Shown: positions 34,012 to 41,655 of the stretch, piece after piece
Layout of the letters: the number at the start of each line of letters is the position of its first letter
Position numbering within the stretch: the stretch's first letter is position 1
From: Pseudomonadota bacterium
GTDB lineage: Bacteria; Pseudomonadota; Gammaproteobacteria; Burkholderiales; Sulfuricellaceae
Length of the DNA stretch: 43,146 nucleotides
Direction of reading: 5' to 3'
NCBI GenBank assembly: GCA_021801705.1
Contig: JAJYXP010000064.1
Location: forward strand, 1-43,146
The notes under the pieces: model-generated
The model's database searches: none
What the model saw: only the letters and a program-made list of their open reading frames with translations
Told to the model about the DNA's origin: nothing
Program-made: the position numbers and the translations under genes

Positions 34012-34221
34012 ATGAATTTCACAATCGTGCACGAGCAAGAAGATGACGGGCGTTGGCTAGCTGAGGTTCCAGAGTTGCCGGGCGTCCTGGCTTATGGTGC
34101 CAACGCTCAAGAAGCACTGTCCAAGGCTGAGGCGCTCGCCCTTCGCGTTATCGCCGAGCGTCTTGAGCATGGCGAAAGCCGGGCGATCGCAATTAATATT
34201 TCCATCCCTGTTGCTGCATGA
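34012..34221 (+). CDS. HicB-family antitoxin
   Basis: The 69-residue product MNFTIVHEQEDDGRWLAEVP with LPGVLAYGANAQEALSKAEA has the partial RNase-H-like fold of HicB antitoxins, including the 'D(G)RW.AEVPELPG' motif. GAAGCAAG precedes the start. It overlaps the hicA frame by 4 bp (ATGA), so the order is hicB then hicA. Because the toxin frame has a nonsense codon, the antitoxin is probably orphaned. Upstream 33843-34011 holds no full gene. Confidence 0.85.
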   Translation: MNFTIVHEQEDDGRWLAEVPELPGVLAYGANAQEALSKAEALALRVIAERLEHGESRAIAINISIPVAA

Positions 34222-34430
34222 GCCAGTGGCCCTCGGCCAAAGCAAAGTGAGTTCTCTCTGCCTTGTTCCGGCTCGGCTGGGAAATCAAACGTCAGTCTGG
34301 TTCTCACAGAACGCTTAGCCGTCCCGGATTCCCCGACTATGTGTTTGCCTTTCACGATGGTGAAGAGATCGGTCCCAAGACGTTGGCTCGCATCGCAAAG
34401 CATACGGGGCTATCTCCTCGCGACTTATAG
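34218..34430 (+). pseudogene. hicA toxin gene with premature TGA
   Basis: The frame reads MSQWPSAKAK, a TGA at 34248-34250, then VLSALFRLGWEIKRQSGSHR, TLSRPGFPDYVFAFHDGEEI and GPKTLARIAKHTGLSPRDL. This is a full HicA dsRBD-like mRNase including the catalytic histidine in SGSHR. A single C-to-T change of a CGA arginine codon would explain the stop. No start codon soon after the stop is convincing. Everything else of the gene is intact. Confidence 0.85.
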
Positions 34431-34454
34431 CCCCAACCCGGCATTCCGGCACAA

Positions 34455-34691
34455 ATGGGGTCAGACCCCCATGTCAATACTACCCCCATGTCAATACTTT
34501 AAGCGTTTGGCATGCCTGTATATACCGTTTCCGCGCCAAAAGTCGTAGCCCGTATGGAGCGAAGCGTAATGCGGGATGAAGAAAAGGCTGTCCCCGCAGC
34601 GTCCCGGATTCCGCTACGCTGCATCCAGGCTACACCAGTCCTACTAAAAGCCACATGACAACAGCTTAAGGTAGTGACATGGGGGTCAGAC
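34455..34691. repeat. Possible non-autonomous element with GGGGTCAGAC ends
   Basis: ATGGGGTCAGACCCCCATGT (from 34455) and TGACATGGGGGTCAGAC (34675-34691) mark the two sides. Between them, 31-base arms at 34545-34575 (GTAGCCCGTATGGAGC...) and 34603-34633 (...GCATCCAGGCTAC) form an imperfect inverted pair of a widespread REP type. TCAGACCCC ends are familiar from Y1-transposase-linked repeats, but no transposase is present. Confidence 0.5.
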
Positions 34692-34721
34692 ACGATATTC
34701 AGCCATGATTGGCTCTGGCGG

Positions 34722-35027
34722 TCATGCTTCCCAAGGCCGGTTGCCGGGATTGGACAAATCCCGGCTGCCGTGCAGCACAGTCAGTATATCGACCCGATAC
34801 GGGGAGATGCGGTAAATGATGCGATAACCCTGGAACACCAGTTCGCGGATGTTCGGGGTATCCGTTTCGGGGGCTTTTCTTCCCAATTCCGGAAAGGCTT
34901 CGAGGTTATCGACGTGCTCGAAAAGGCGTTGGATGAAGCGCTCGGCGCGAGACGGGGAATCATTGGCGATGTAGTCTCGCAACGCCGCCATGTCTTGCAT
35001 GGCGGGTTCGGACCATTCAATTCGCAT
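34722..35027 (-). CDS. RelE/ParE-family toxin
   Basis: The 101-residue product has the ParE fold pattern. It has MRIEWSEPAMQDMAALRDYI, a central LEAFPELGRKAPETDTPNIR and the terminal strands ELVFQGYRIIYRISPYRVD, ILTVLHGSRDL. Such toxins inhibit gyrase (ParE) or cut mRNA (RelE). The frame overlaps the upstream antitoxin by 11 bp. Unlike the other toxin genes in the window it appears intact. Confidence 0.88.
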   Translation of the reverse strand: MRIEWSEPAMQDMAALRDYIANDSPSRAERFIQRLFEHVDNLEAFPELGRKAPETDTPNIRELVFQGYRIIYRISPYRVDILTVLHGSRDLSNPGNRPWEA

Positions 35028-35202
35028 GACCCAGCAGGCGCCTCTTCGCTTCCTCGTGCGGGATGGTGCGGCCTTCGTTCACGGCCTTTAATCCGGTCTC
35101 GATCTTTTGCCTCACATACAGCTCGTACATGATGTCGTCGAACGTCGCCGTGTCAGGCAGATGCTCGATCAACTGGCGCACTATTTCCTTGGTTGTCTGC
35201 AT
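35017..35202 (-). CDS. Antitoxin of the ParE-type pair
   Basis: The 61-residue protein MQTTKEIVRQLIEHLPDTAT, FDDIMYELYVRQKIETGLKA, followed by a basic tail, is a short helical antitoxin of the type found in front of ParE-like toxins. It overlaps the toxin gene by 11 bp and is transcribed first. DNA-binding and autoregulation are likely from family behaviour but were not shown here. Confidence 0.78.
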   Translation of the reverse strand: MQTTKEIVRQLIEHLPDTATFDDIMYELYVRQKIETGLKAVNEGRTIPHEEAKRRLLGHAN

Positions 35203-35293
35203 GATGCGAGCCCTCCATAATGAATCAGTGCATTGATTTTACACCCGCTGAGCGTGATCAGGAAATTTGATGGCCTGATGTTCACGTTTGAGG

Positions 35294-35413
35294 TCAAATA
35301 AGGTCAATATACACACCGCCAAGCAAGCGTAGCCTGACGATCGTCATACGTTCCTTGTCGAGCTTGAACTGGTCGATCGGCTGACCGCCCAAGGTCAGAA
35401 TCAGCTTGGTCAT
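35294..35413 (-). pseudogene. FHA-domain gene stump
   Basis: The frame reads MTKLILTLGGQPIDQFKLDK, ERMTIVRLRLLGGVYIDLI, then stop. The start matches FHA proteins (LILTLxGQ...LDKERMTIGR), but the phosphothreonine-binding loop is lost just after MTI, where GRxxxNDI would follow. It lies 13 bp after the PP2C gene on the same strand; PP2C-FHA pairs are common. About 39 codons remain. Confidence 0.6.
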
Positions 35414-35426
35414 TTGCATGCTCCGC

Positions 35427-36236
35427 CTATTTCTTCTTTAGCCTCGTCAAAAACCGGGAAAGCAAACCACGGTCGGCGGGAAAATCACGCAATATCCGCA
35501 CCAGTATGACCGATATATTGTCTCGCCCGCCGTTGTCGTTGGCGATTTGCACCAGGCGCTGGGCGGCCAGTTCCAGGGTAAGCTCGGGAAGGTTCAAGGT
35601 GTGCCGGATTTCCTCGTCGTCGACCATGTCGTTGAGGCCGTCTGAACAAAGCAGATATACGTCACCGGGCAGGACTTCGTGCGCCTGTATTTCCACGTCC
35701 ACCACGGGTTCGATGCCCAAGGCGCGGGTAACCAGGTTCTTGTTGTACGACAGCCGGGCGTCTTCGCGGCTCACCAGACCGAGGTTGACCTGTTCCTGCA
35801 GCAGGGAGTGGTCAAGCGTGATCTGCTCGAGCCGTTCATTCCGGCAGCGGTACAGCCTCGAGTCGCCGACGTGCGCCACCGCGATGCGGTTGTCGTGGAA
35901 CAGCGCGAACACCACTGTTGTGCCCATCCCAGAGCATTGAGGCTGGCTCTGCGCCATCCGGTAGATCGCGGCATTTGCTTCCTCAATCGCGGTTTTGATC
36001 AGCTTGCTTGAGTCCTGATCGTAACTCTCCGTGAGCCACACCGATTTAAACCTTTCCGCCAGCACGGTCACGGCGATTCCGCTGGCAACCTCGCCGGCGT
36101 TGTAGCCGCCCATGCCATCGGCCAGAATGGCGAAGCCGGCCTCGGCATCGCAGGCGATGCTGTCCTCGTTTTGGGAGCGCACCCTGCCGCGGGCGGTCAG
36201 GCTGGTCATTTCCAGGAATCGGTGCATGTCTGTCAT
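35427..36236 (-). CDS. PP2C-type serine/threonine protein phosphatase
   Basis: The 269-residue soluble phosphatase has the metal-site motifs NEDSIACD, ILADGMGGYNAGEVAS, VAHVGDSRLYRC, LLCSDGLNDMV and DNISVILV in order. This is the Stp1/PrpC class that removes phosphate from Ser/Thr on proteins, usually opposite a Hanks-type kinase. No kinase is in the window, and the FHA reader downstream is truncated, so the signalling partner is missing locally. Upstream begins a repeat-filled gap of about 700 bp (36237-36955). Confidence 0.94.
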   Translation of the reverse strand: MTDMHRFLEMTSLTARGRVRSQNEDSIACDAEAGFAILADGMGGYNAGEVASGIAVTVLAERFKSVWLTESYDQDSSKLIKTAIEEANAAIYRMAQSQPQCSGMGTTVVFALFHDNRIAVAHVGDSRLYRCRNERLEQITLDHSLLQEQVNLGLVSREDARLSYNKNLVTRALGIEPVVDVEIQAHEVLPGDVYLLCSDGLNDMVDDEEIRHTLNLPELTLELAAQRLVQIANDNGGRDNISVILVRILRDFPADRGLLSRFLTRLKKK

Positions 36237-36261
36237 TTTTTCTGGGGCTGCTGATGCCGGT

Positions 36262-36520
36262 TAGTGTAACGCTTCTTTCTGTTTGGAACTTAAGCCGCAG
36301 AGCACTGCAAGCGGGTTTCCCTCATCCCAACCTTCTCCCGGAGGGCTAATCTATGCACACATCTTTGCAAGCTGTTGATTTTACTCCCCTCCACCGCTTG
36401 CGGGGGAGGGGTTGGGGGAGAGGGAAAAAGGGCATGTTAATCAACCAATTCCCTCTCCCTAGCCCTCTCCCGCAAGCGGGAGAGGGGACTTGTGTGCATA
36501 GATCAGCCCGGAGGGAGAAG
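36262..36520. mobile_element. Relative of the outer MITE with nested insertion
   Basis: Bases 36262-36342 (TAGTGTAACGCTTCTTTCTG and onward to the GGAGGG site) match the reverse complement of 20338-20425. The nested 167-bp element sits at 36343-36509, followed by GGAGGGAGAAGG. The far outer end is not recognisable, so this copy is truncated or diverged. Confidence 0.6.
36343..36509. mobile_element. Nested 167-bp MITE-like element, GGGCTAATCTATGCACACA ends (copy B)
   Basis: Same length and near-identical sequence to 20145-20311. It is flanked by GGA on both sides (a different triplet from copy A), consistent with independent transposition with 3-bp target duplication. One mismatch in the right end (GATCAGCCC). 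Confidence 0.85.
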
Positions 36521-36576
36521 GAGCAAACGCAAGGGGCGCTTGTTGGATCGGAGGGGTTTTAAATTTCCTTCTCCCT

Positions 36577-36618
36577 TTTTTGGCGTCCTTGGCGTCTTGG
36601 CGGTTCAACTGCTTTTTA
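36577..36618. repeat. Solo right arm of a word-repeat element, TTGGCGTC type
   Basis: TTTTTTGGCGTCCTTGGCGT followed by CTTGGCGGTTCAACTGCTTTTTA has the arm architecture (word spacing about 9-10 bp, then GGTTxAA and a T-run) of the two-armed family. No left arm was found nearby. Confidence 0.5.
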
Positions 36619-36756
36619 CGGGATTATTCCACGATTCCAAAAAACAGCGGAAGCGTTTTTCATGCCGGCCCCGGATTCGGGGCCGACTTGCGGATAATAG
36701 TGGGGCGGGTTGTCCTTGCGCTTCATTTTGCGGTTCCTTAATACTAGAAGCAGTTT

Positions 36757-36884
36757 GTCCACGGATGCACACGGATTATCAATGGGTTACATAAAGTGAA
36801 TGGCCCACCCTTCAGGCAATCCAACAGCTTATGTTCAACCATCTGTTTTATCTGTGTTAATCTGTGTTCATCCGTGGATAATAG
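36757..36884. repeat. Two-armed word-repeat element, CACGGAT type (before sixA-like gene)
   Basis: The left arm GTCCACGGATGCACACGGAT and right arm TCTGTGTTAATCTGTGTTCA, TCCGTGGATAAT are inverted. The core includes CAATGGGTTAC and CACCCTTCAGGC, similar to cores of the other copies. Confidence 0.7.
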
Positions 36885-36955
36885 CGGTTCTCAGGTTAAT
36901 GGTAGTCCGGTGTCTTAAATACTCAGTAATCAATGAATCATGAATGGGGGTGGGC

Positions 36956-37408
36956 GTGGATCTGGTTTTATGGCGTCATGCCGAGGCTGAGGATGGATTT
37001 CCCGACCAGGGGCGCAAGCTGACCGGTAAGGGCGAGAAGCAGGCGGCCAAAATGGCGGGGTGGCTGAAAGCGCATCTGCCGGAGAATGCGCGCATTTTTT
37101 CCAGCCCCAGCACGCGTACGCAGCAGACCGCGGCAACGCTGTCGCCGGATTACACCATCGTCAGGGAGCTGGGCCCCGGTACATCCGTGGCCGCCCTGCT
37201 GGGGGCCGCCGGCTGGCCGGACGCAAAGGGAACGGTGGTCGTGGTGGGGCATCAGCCGGCGCTGGGGCAGATAGCCGCCTACCTGCTTGCCAACTCTCAG
37301 GAAAGCTGGAACGTGAAAAAGGGCGCGGTGTGGTGGTTCAGCAACCGCACCCGCCGGGATGAGACCCGAATTGTGCTGAAGGCGGTGATGTCGCCGGAGT
37401 TTCTATGA
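36956..37408 (+). CDS. SixA-like histidine phosphatase
   Basis: The product of about 150 residues begins VDLVLWRHAEAEDG, with the phosphate-pocket RHA motif, and has VVVVGHQPALG (second histidine) near residue 100. It belongs to the small phosphohistidine/SixA branch of the histidine phosphatase superfamily. GTG 36956 with GGGGGTG upstream fits homologue length; ATG 36944 in frame is an alternative. It opens a run of genes (ParA, CYTH-CHAD, PPK2) each separated by a word-repeat element. Confidence 0.85.
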   Translation: MDLVLWRHAEAEDGFPDQGRKLTGKGEKQAAKMAGWLKAHLPENARIFSSPSTRTQQTAATLSPDYTIVRELGPGTSVAALLGAAGWPDAKGTVVVVGHQPALGQIAAYLLANSQESWNVKKGAVWWFSNRTRRDETRIVLKAVMSPEFL

Positions 37409-37426
37409 ATCCAGAAAAAACAATTC

Positions 37427-37559
37427 AGCCACGGATTAGCACGGATGCACACGGATTAGCCATGAATTGCATAGGGCTGGACGCTCGCCCTTCGGGATAT
37501 CGGGAGCGACTTGCAACCATCTGCTTTGTCTGTGTTAATCGGTGTAAATCCGTGGCTAA
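37427..37559. repeat. Two-armed word-repeat element, CACGGAT type (before parA-like gene)
   Basis: The left arm CAGCCACGGATTAGCACGGA, TGCACACGGATTAG and right arm CTGTGTTAATCGGTGTAAAT, CCGTGGCTAAG are inverted. The borders CCAGAAAAAAC (37411) and GCCGTTTTTAAG (to 37573) extend the symmetry. It runs from the stop of one gene almost to the start of the next. Confidence 0.75.
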
Positions 37560-37573
37560 GCGCCGTTTTTAAG

Positions 37574-38194
37574 ATGAAAACGATACTGATCGCCAATCCC
37601 AAGGGCGGCAGCGGCAAGACCACTCTGGCCACGAATCTTGCGGGTTATTTTGCCAGCCGGGGCGGCCGCGTGTTGCTGGCCGACCTCGACCGCCAGCGTT
37701 CCGCCAGCGACTGGCTGTCGCGCCGGCCGGCCGCGCTGCCCGCTATTCACGGCTGGAACAGCCAGAGCGACAAGAAATCCATGGGCGGGGTCAAGCCGGA
37801 CTGGCTGGTGGTGGATTCGCCCGCGGGCATGCACGGCGACAAGCTGAGCAATGCGCTCAAGCGTGCGGAGCGCGTGATCGTGCCGGTGCAGCCGTCCGCA
37901 TTCGACATGGTGGCAACCCGGAATTTCCTCGAAGAGCTGTGTGCGGAGAAATCGGTGCGCAAGGAGAAAATCGAAGTGGCGATGATAGGCATGCGCGTGG
38001 ATGCGCGCACCCGGGCAGCGGCCGACCTTTCCTCATTCCTCGATGCCGCCGGCTTTCCGGTGCTGACCCTGCTGCGCGATGCGCAAATCTACGTTCAGGC
38101 CGCCGGCGAGGGCCTGAGCCTGTTCGATATGGCGCCGTCGCGTACCGCCAGGGAGATGGAGCAGTGGCAGCCGCTGCTGGATTGGTTGGAGTAA
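37574..38194 (+). CDS. ParA/MinD-family ATPase (orphan)
   Basis: The 206-residue protein begins MKTILIANPKGGSGKTTLAT, a deviant Walker A with signature lysine, then LLADLDRQRSASDWL and WLVVDSPAG. Short length and lack of an HTH indicate a type Ib/MipZ-McdA-like ParA rather than plasmid ParA with regulator domain. No ParB or parS is recognised nearby. Such orphans position cargo (chemoreceptors, carboxysomes, storage bodies). ATG 37574 directly follows the repeat border; AAG is the only weak ribosome-binding sequence. Confidence 0.9.
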   Translation: MKTILIANPKGGSGKTTLATNLAGYFASRGGRVLLADLDRQRSASDWLSRRPAALPAIHGWNSQSDKKSMGGVKPDWLVVDSPAGMHGDKLSNALKRAERVIVPVQPSAFDMVATRNFLEELCAEKSVRKEKIEVAMIGMRVDARTRAAADLSSFLDAAGFPVLTLLRDAQIYVQAAGEGLSLFDMAPSRTAREMEQWQPLLDWLE

Positions 38195-38380
38195 ACCTAA
38201 AAACGGCGATTAACCACGAATGCCACGAATGTTCACGAATAAACACGAATAGTTAGAGACAATTATCGTGTCGCTTGGGGGCGCCTACTTTTGGTATCTA
38301 ACAGGCGAATCAGATTATCCGCATTAACTAACTGATTATTCGTGTTTTATTCGTGTAAATTCGTGGTTAAAAGCTTTTTC
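38195..38380. repeat. Two-armed word-repeat element, CACGAAT type (parA/CHAD gap)
   Basis: It starts at the base after the parA-like stop: ACCTAAAAACGGCGATTAAC, then CACGAAT words four times. The right arm ATTATTCGTGTTTTATTCGT, GTAAATTCGTGGTTAAAAGC is inverted. The core contains GGCGCCTACTTTTGG (38280-38294), also present at 20428-20442. Confidence 0.8.
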
Positions 38381-38405
38381 ACGGATAAATAGCTGTAGCT
38401 AACTC

Positions 38406-39947
38406 ATGAACAACACCGAAGTCGAACTCAAGCTCCTGATCGATCCCGCCGACATCCCCAGGTTGCGGCGCCATCCCCTGCTCAAGGCGTTGTGCCCGTC
38501 CGGGCCGAAGACGCGCAAGCTCTACAGCACCTATTTCGACACCGATGATTTTGCCCTGAAGAACAAGGAAATCGCACTGCGCGTGCGCCGCAGCGGCCGA
38601 CAGTGGATCCAGACCATCAAGGGCGGCGGCAGCGTGCGGGCGGGTCTGCACCAGCGCGACGAATGGGAGGCGCCGGTCGCCCGCAATGAGCCGGACTTTA
38701 CCAAGATCAGCGATCCCAGGCTGATCGGGCTGTTCGCTACGGACGCGCTGCGCCAGAACCTCCACCCCGTATTCGTGACCGAGTTCAGCCGCACCGTCTG
38801 GCTGCTGGAAACAGAAGCGGGCGACCAAGTCGAGATGGCGCTGGATCGGGGCGAAATCCGCGCCGACCGGGGAAGTTCGACGATCTGCGAAGTGGAGCTG
38901 GAGCTGAAGGCCGGCAGTCCGGCTGCGCTCTACGAGTTGGCCCTGGCATTGCAGGAGGCCGTGCCCTTGCGCGCGGAAAACGCCAGCAAGGCCGAGCGCG
39001 GCTACGCGCTGTGCGCGCCGCCCGCCGCGCTGCCCGCGGTCAAGGCCGAACTTCCCGGCATAAGGCGGGGCATGCCGGTGGGCGAAGCGTTCCGCTCCGT
39101 TGCCTGGAATTGCCTCTCCCAGTTGCAGGACAACCAGAGCCGGCTGCAGCAGGGCTACGACCCGGAGTATATTCACCAGATGCGGGTGGCGGTGAGGCGG
39201 CTGCGCTCCGCGCTCGGCCTGTTTTCCGTCGCCGCGCCGGGGATCAAGGATGCCGTTCTGATCGGGGAGTTGCGCTGGCTCGCCGGTGAGCTTGGCCAGG
39301 CGCGGGACTGGGATGTGTTTCTTGGCGAAACATTGGCGCCGGTCCTGGCGTTTTTTCCCCAGGACGCGGGGCTGGCCTGGCTGCAGCGGCGGGCCGGGCG
39401 CCTGTGCGGCGAGAAGCGCAAAAGGGCGCGCGAGGCCGCCGCCTCGCAGCGCTACCACAAACTGCTGCTGACGCTGGGCGGCTGGTTGTGGCGCGAACCG
39501 TGGCGCAATGCCGGGGTGGCCGCCGAGCTGGATCAGCCGGTGGCGGCTTTCGCCGCACGCATGCTGGCGCAACGCCACCGCCAGTTGCGCCGGCGCGGCC
39601 GCAACCTCGCGGCGCTGACGGCGGAGCAGCGCCATGCGTTGCGCATCGCCGCAAAAAAGTTGCGCTATGCCACGGAGTTCTTTTCCATTCTGTATCCGCG
39701 CAAGGCTGCAAAGCGGTATCTGAAGTCACTGGCCGACTTGCAGGATGTGCTGGGTGCGCTCAACGACCAAGCTGTGATCGGGCGCCTGCTGGAGGAGATC
39801 GGTAGCGGCGGTCGCGATGCCTTGCGGATTCGGGCCGGCGGCGTGATAATCGGCTGGAGCGTCGGCAAAGCCCGCCTCCAGCTTGTCAGCCTGGGGCGGA
39901 CATGGAAGTTTTTTAAGCAGCGCAAAGTTTTCTGGGAGAAAGGGTGA
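38406..39947 (+). CDS. CYTH and CHAD domain protein
   Basis: The 513-residue protein has an N-terminal CYTH/triphosphate-tunnel domain (about 1-200). It shows the EVELKLLI signature, RKLYSTYFDTDDFAL and the basic/acidic tunnel residues (RVRRSGRQW, CEVELELK). The C-terminal CHAD domain (about 220-500) carries the conserved histidines IHQMRVAVRRLRSAL and HALRIAAKKLRYATEFF. CHAD domains bind polyphosphate and locate to polyphosphate granules in Ralstonia. The PPK2 gene downstream supports a polyphosphate role. Confidence 0.93.
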   Translation: MNNTEVELKLLIDPADIPRLRRHPLLKALCPSGPKTRKLYSTYFDTDDFALKNKEIALRVRRSGRQWIQTIKGGGSVRAGLHQRDEWEAPVARNEPDFTKISDPRLIGLFATDALRQNLHPVFVTEFSRTVWLLETEAGDQVEMALDRGEIRADRGSSTICEVELELKAGSPAALYELALALQEAVPLRAENASKAERGYALCAPPAALPAVKAELPGIRRGMPVGEAFRSVAWNCLSQLQDNQSRLQQGYDPEYIHQMRVAVRRLRSALGLFSVAAPGIKDAVLIGELRWLAGELGQARDWDVFLGETLAPVLAFFPQDAGLAWLQRRAGRLCGEKRKRAREAAASQRYHKLLLTLGGWLWREPWRNAGVAAELDQPVAAFAARMLAQRHRQLRRRGRNLAALTAEQRHALRIAAKKLRYATEFFSILYPRKAAKRYLKSLADLQDVLGALNDQAVIGRLLEEIGSGGRDALRIRAGGVIIGWSVGKARLQLVSLGRTWKFFKQRKVFWEKG

Positions 39948-40160
39948 ACCTAAAAACCGCCATTAGCCACGGATTAACACGGATTAACACAGAGAAAACA
40001 ATGTGTTGTGGCAACAAGCCATTCACCCGTAAGGTGCGCACTACAAGAGTACTCCGACTTTCTACGGGCTGAAGCCCGTGAAAGATCGTATGCAGGACGA
40101 GAAATGTAACTCATTGATAATCCGTGTATATCTGTGTTAATCCGTGGCTAAACTACTTTT
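39948..40160. repeat. Two-armed word-repeat element, CACGGAT type (CHAD/PPK2 gap)
   Basis: Starting at the base after the stop codon, ACCTAAAAACCGCCATTAGC is followed by CACGGATTAACACGGATTAA. The right arm CCGTGTATATCTGTGTTAAT, CCGTGGCTAAAC is inverted, then CTTTTTATAAGG. The core includes ATTCACCCGTAAGGTGCG, comparable to other cores. Confidence 0.8.
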
Positions 40161-40173
40161 TATAAGGTGAAAC

Positions 40174-41655
40174 ATGTTTGAATCAGCCGAACTGGGGCAC
40201 AAAATCGACAAGGCCACTTACGACCAGGAAGTGCCGGTGCTGCGGGAGGCATTGCTGGAAGCGCAGCTCGATCTGGCGAGGGCGGCAAACTTCCAGGTGG
40301 TGATTCTGATCGGCGGGGTGGACGGGGCCGGCCGGGGGGAGACCGTAAACCTGATCAACGAATGGATGGACCCGCGCCATATTCAGAGCCACGGCATGGG
40401 TATTCCCTCGGACGAGGAATTGGAGCGCCCGATCATGTGGCGCTTCTGGCGCGCCCTGCCGCCCAAGGGAAAAATCGGCATTTTTCTCGGCTCGTGGTAT
40501 ACCTGGGACATCCTCAACCGGGTGTTCAACAGAATCAAGAATGCCGACCTCGACCAGAGCATGGAGCGCGCAGTGCGTTTCGAGAAGATGCTCAACGACG
40601 AGGGCGCGCTGGTCATCAAGTTCTGGCTTCACCTGTCCAAGGAAAAGCAGGAAAAGCGCCTCAAGGCCATGGAGAAGAATCCCAAGACCCGCTGGCGCGT
40701 GACCGAGCGCGACTGGATACACTTCAAGATGTATGACAAGTTCCGCAAGGTGGCTGAGCGCGTCATGCGCCAGACCAGTACCGCTGAGGCGCCATGGATC
40801 ATCGTCGAGGGCGAGGACGAGCGCTACCGCAGCCTGACGGTGGGGAAAGTCATTCTGGAGGCGATCCGCAAGCGCCTCGACGCGGCGGAGAGGCCGCCCC
40901 ATGAAGTTCATGCGCCGCCGCTGCTGCCCTCGATCGACAGGCTGCACATCCTGAAGACGCTCGACCTGACCCAGAAGCTGGCGAAGAAAAAATACGAGTC
41001 CGAACTGGAGAAATACCAGGGCAAACTGAACCTGCTGACACGCGATCCAAAATTCAGTGAATTCACCGTCATCGTTGTGTTCGAGGGCAACGACGCGGCC
41101 GGCAAGGGCGGCAGCATCCGCCGCGTGACCAGTGCGCTGGACGCACGTTACTACCAGGTTATCCCGGTCGCCGCACCGACCGAGGAGGAGCGCGCGCAGC
41201 CCTACCTCTGGCGCTTCTGGCGCCATGTGCCGCGCAAGGGCCGGGTCGCTATATTCGATCGTTCCTGGTACGGCCGGGTGCTGGTGGAGCGGGTCGAAGG
41301 CTATTGTTCCAACATCGACTGGATGCGCGCCTACAGCGAGATCAACGATTTCGAAGAGCAATTGGTCAATAACAACACGGTGGTGGTGAAATTCTGGCTC
41401 TCCATCAGCAAGGAAGAGCAGTTGCTGCGCTTCGAGGCGCGCCAGAAGACAGGCTTCAAGCGCTTCAAGATCACCGACGAGGACTGGCGCAACCGCGAAA
41501 AATGGGAGGGCTACGAGATGGCGGTGTGCGACATGGTGGACCGCACCAGCTCGGAAATCGCGCCGTGGACGCTGGTCGAGGCCAACGACAAGAATTTCGC
41601 CCGCATCAAGATCTTGAAGACCCTGACCGAGCGGATCGAGGCGGCGCTGAAATAA
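40174..41655 (+). CDS. Two-domain PPK2-family enzyme (polyphosphate:AMP phosphotransferase type)
   Basis: The 493-residue protein contains two PPK2 repeats. The first (about 10-250) has LIGGVDGAGRGETVN in place of a canonical P-loop and GIFLGSWYTWDIL. The second (about 265-490) has an intact FEGNDAAGKGGSIRRV, YLWRFWRHVPRKGRVAIFDR and WYGRVLVERVEG. This layout matches class II PPK2/PAP enzymes that phosphorylate AMP using polyphosphate; the C-terminal half is the usual catalytic one. AAGGTG precedes the ATG. It neighbours the CHAD gene. Confidence 0.92.
   Translation: MFESAELGHKIDKATYDQEVPVLREALLEAQLDLARAANFQVVILIGGVDGAGRGETVNLINEWMDPRHIQSHGMGIPSDEELERPIMWRFWRALPPKGKIGIFLGSWYTWDILNRVFNRIKNADLDQSMERAVRFEKMLNDEGALVIKFWLHLSKEKQEKRLKAMEKNPKTRWRVTERDWIHFKMYDKFRKVAERVMRQTSTAEAPWIIVEGEDERYRSLTVGKVILEAIRKRLDAAERPPHEVHAPPLLPSIDRLHILKTLDLTQKLAKKKYESELEKYQGKLNLLTRDPKFSEFTVIVVFEGNDAAGKGGSIRRVTSALDARYYQVIPVAAPTEEERAQPYLWRFWRHVPRKGRVAIFDRSWYGRVLVERVEGYCSNIDWMRAYSEINDFEEQLVNNNTVVVKFWLSISKEEQLLRFEARQKTGFKRFKITDEDWRNREKWEGYEMAVCDMVDRTSSEIAPWTLVEANDKNFARIKILKTLTERIEAALK

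Noticed and set aside
38379-39635. 418-codon minus-strand frame opposite the CYTH-CHAD gene
   Set aside because: Arg/Gln/Pro/His-rich shadow; the plus-strand gene is clearly real.
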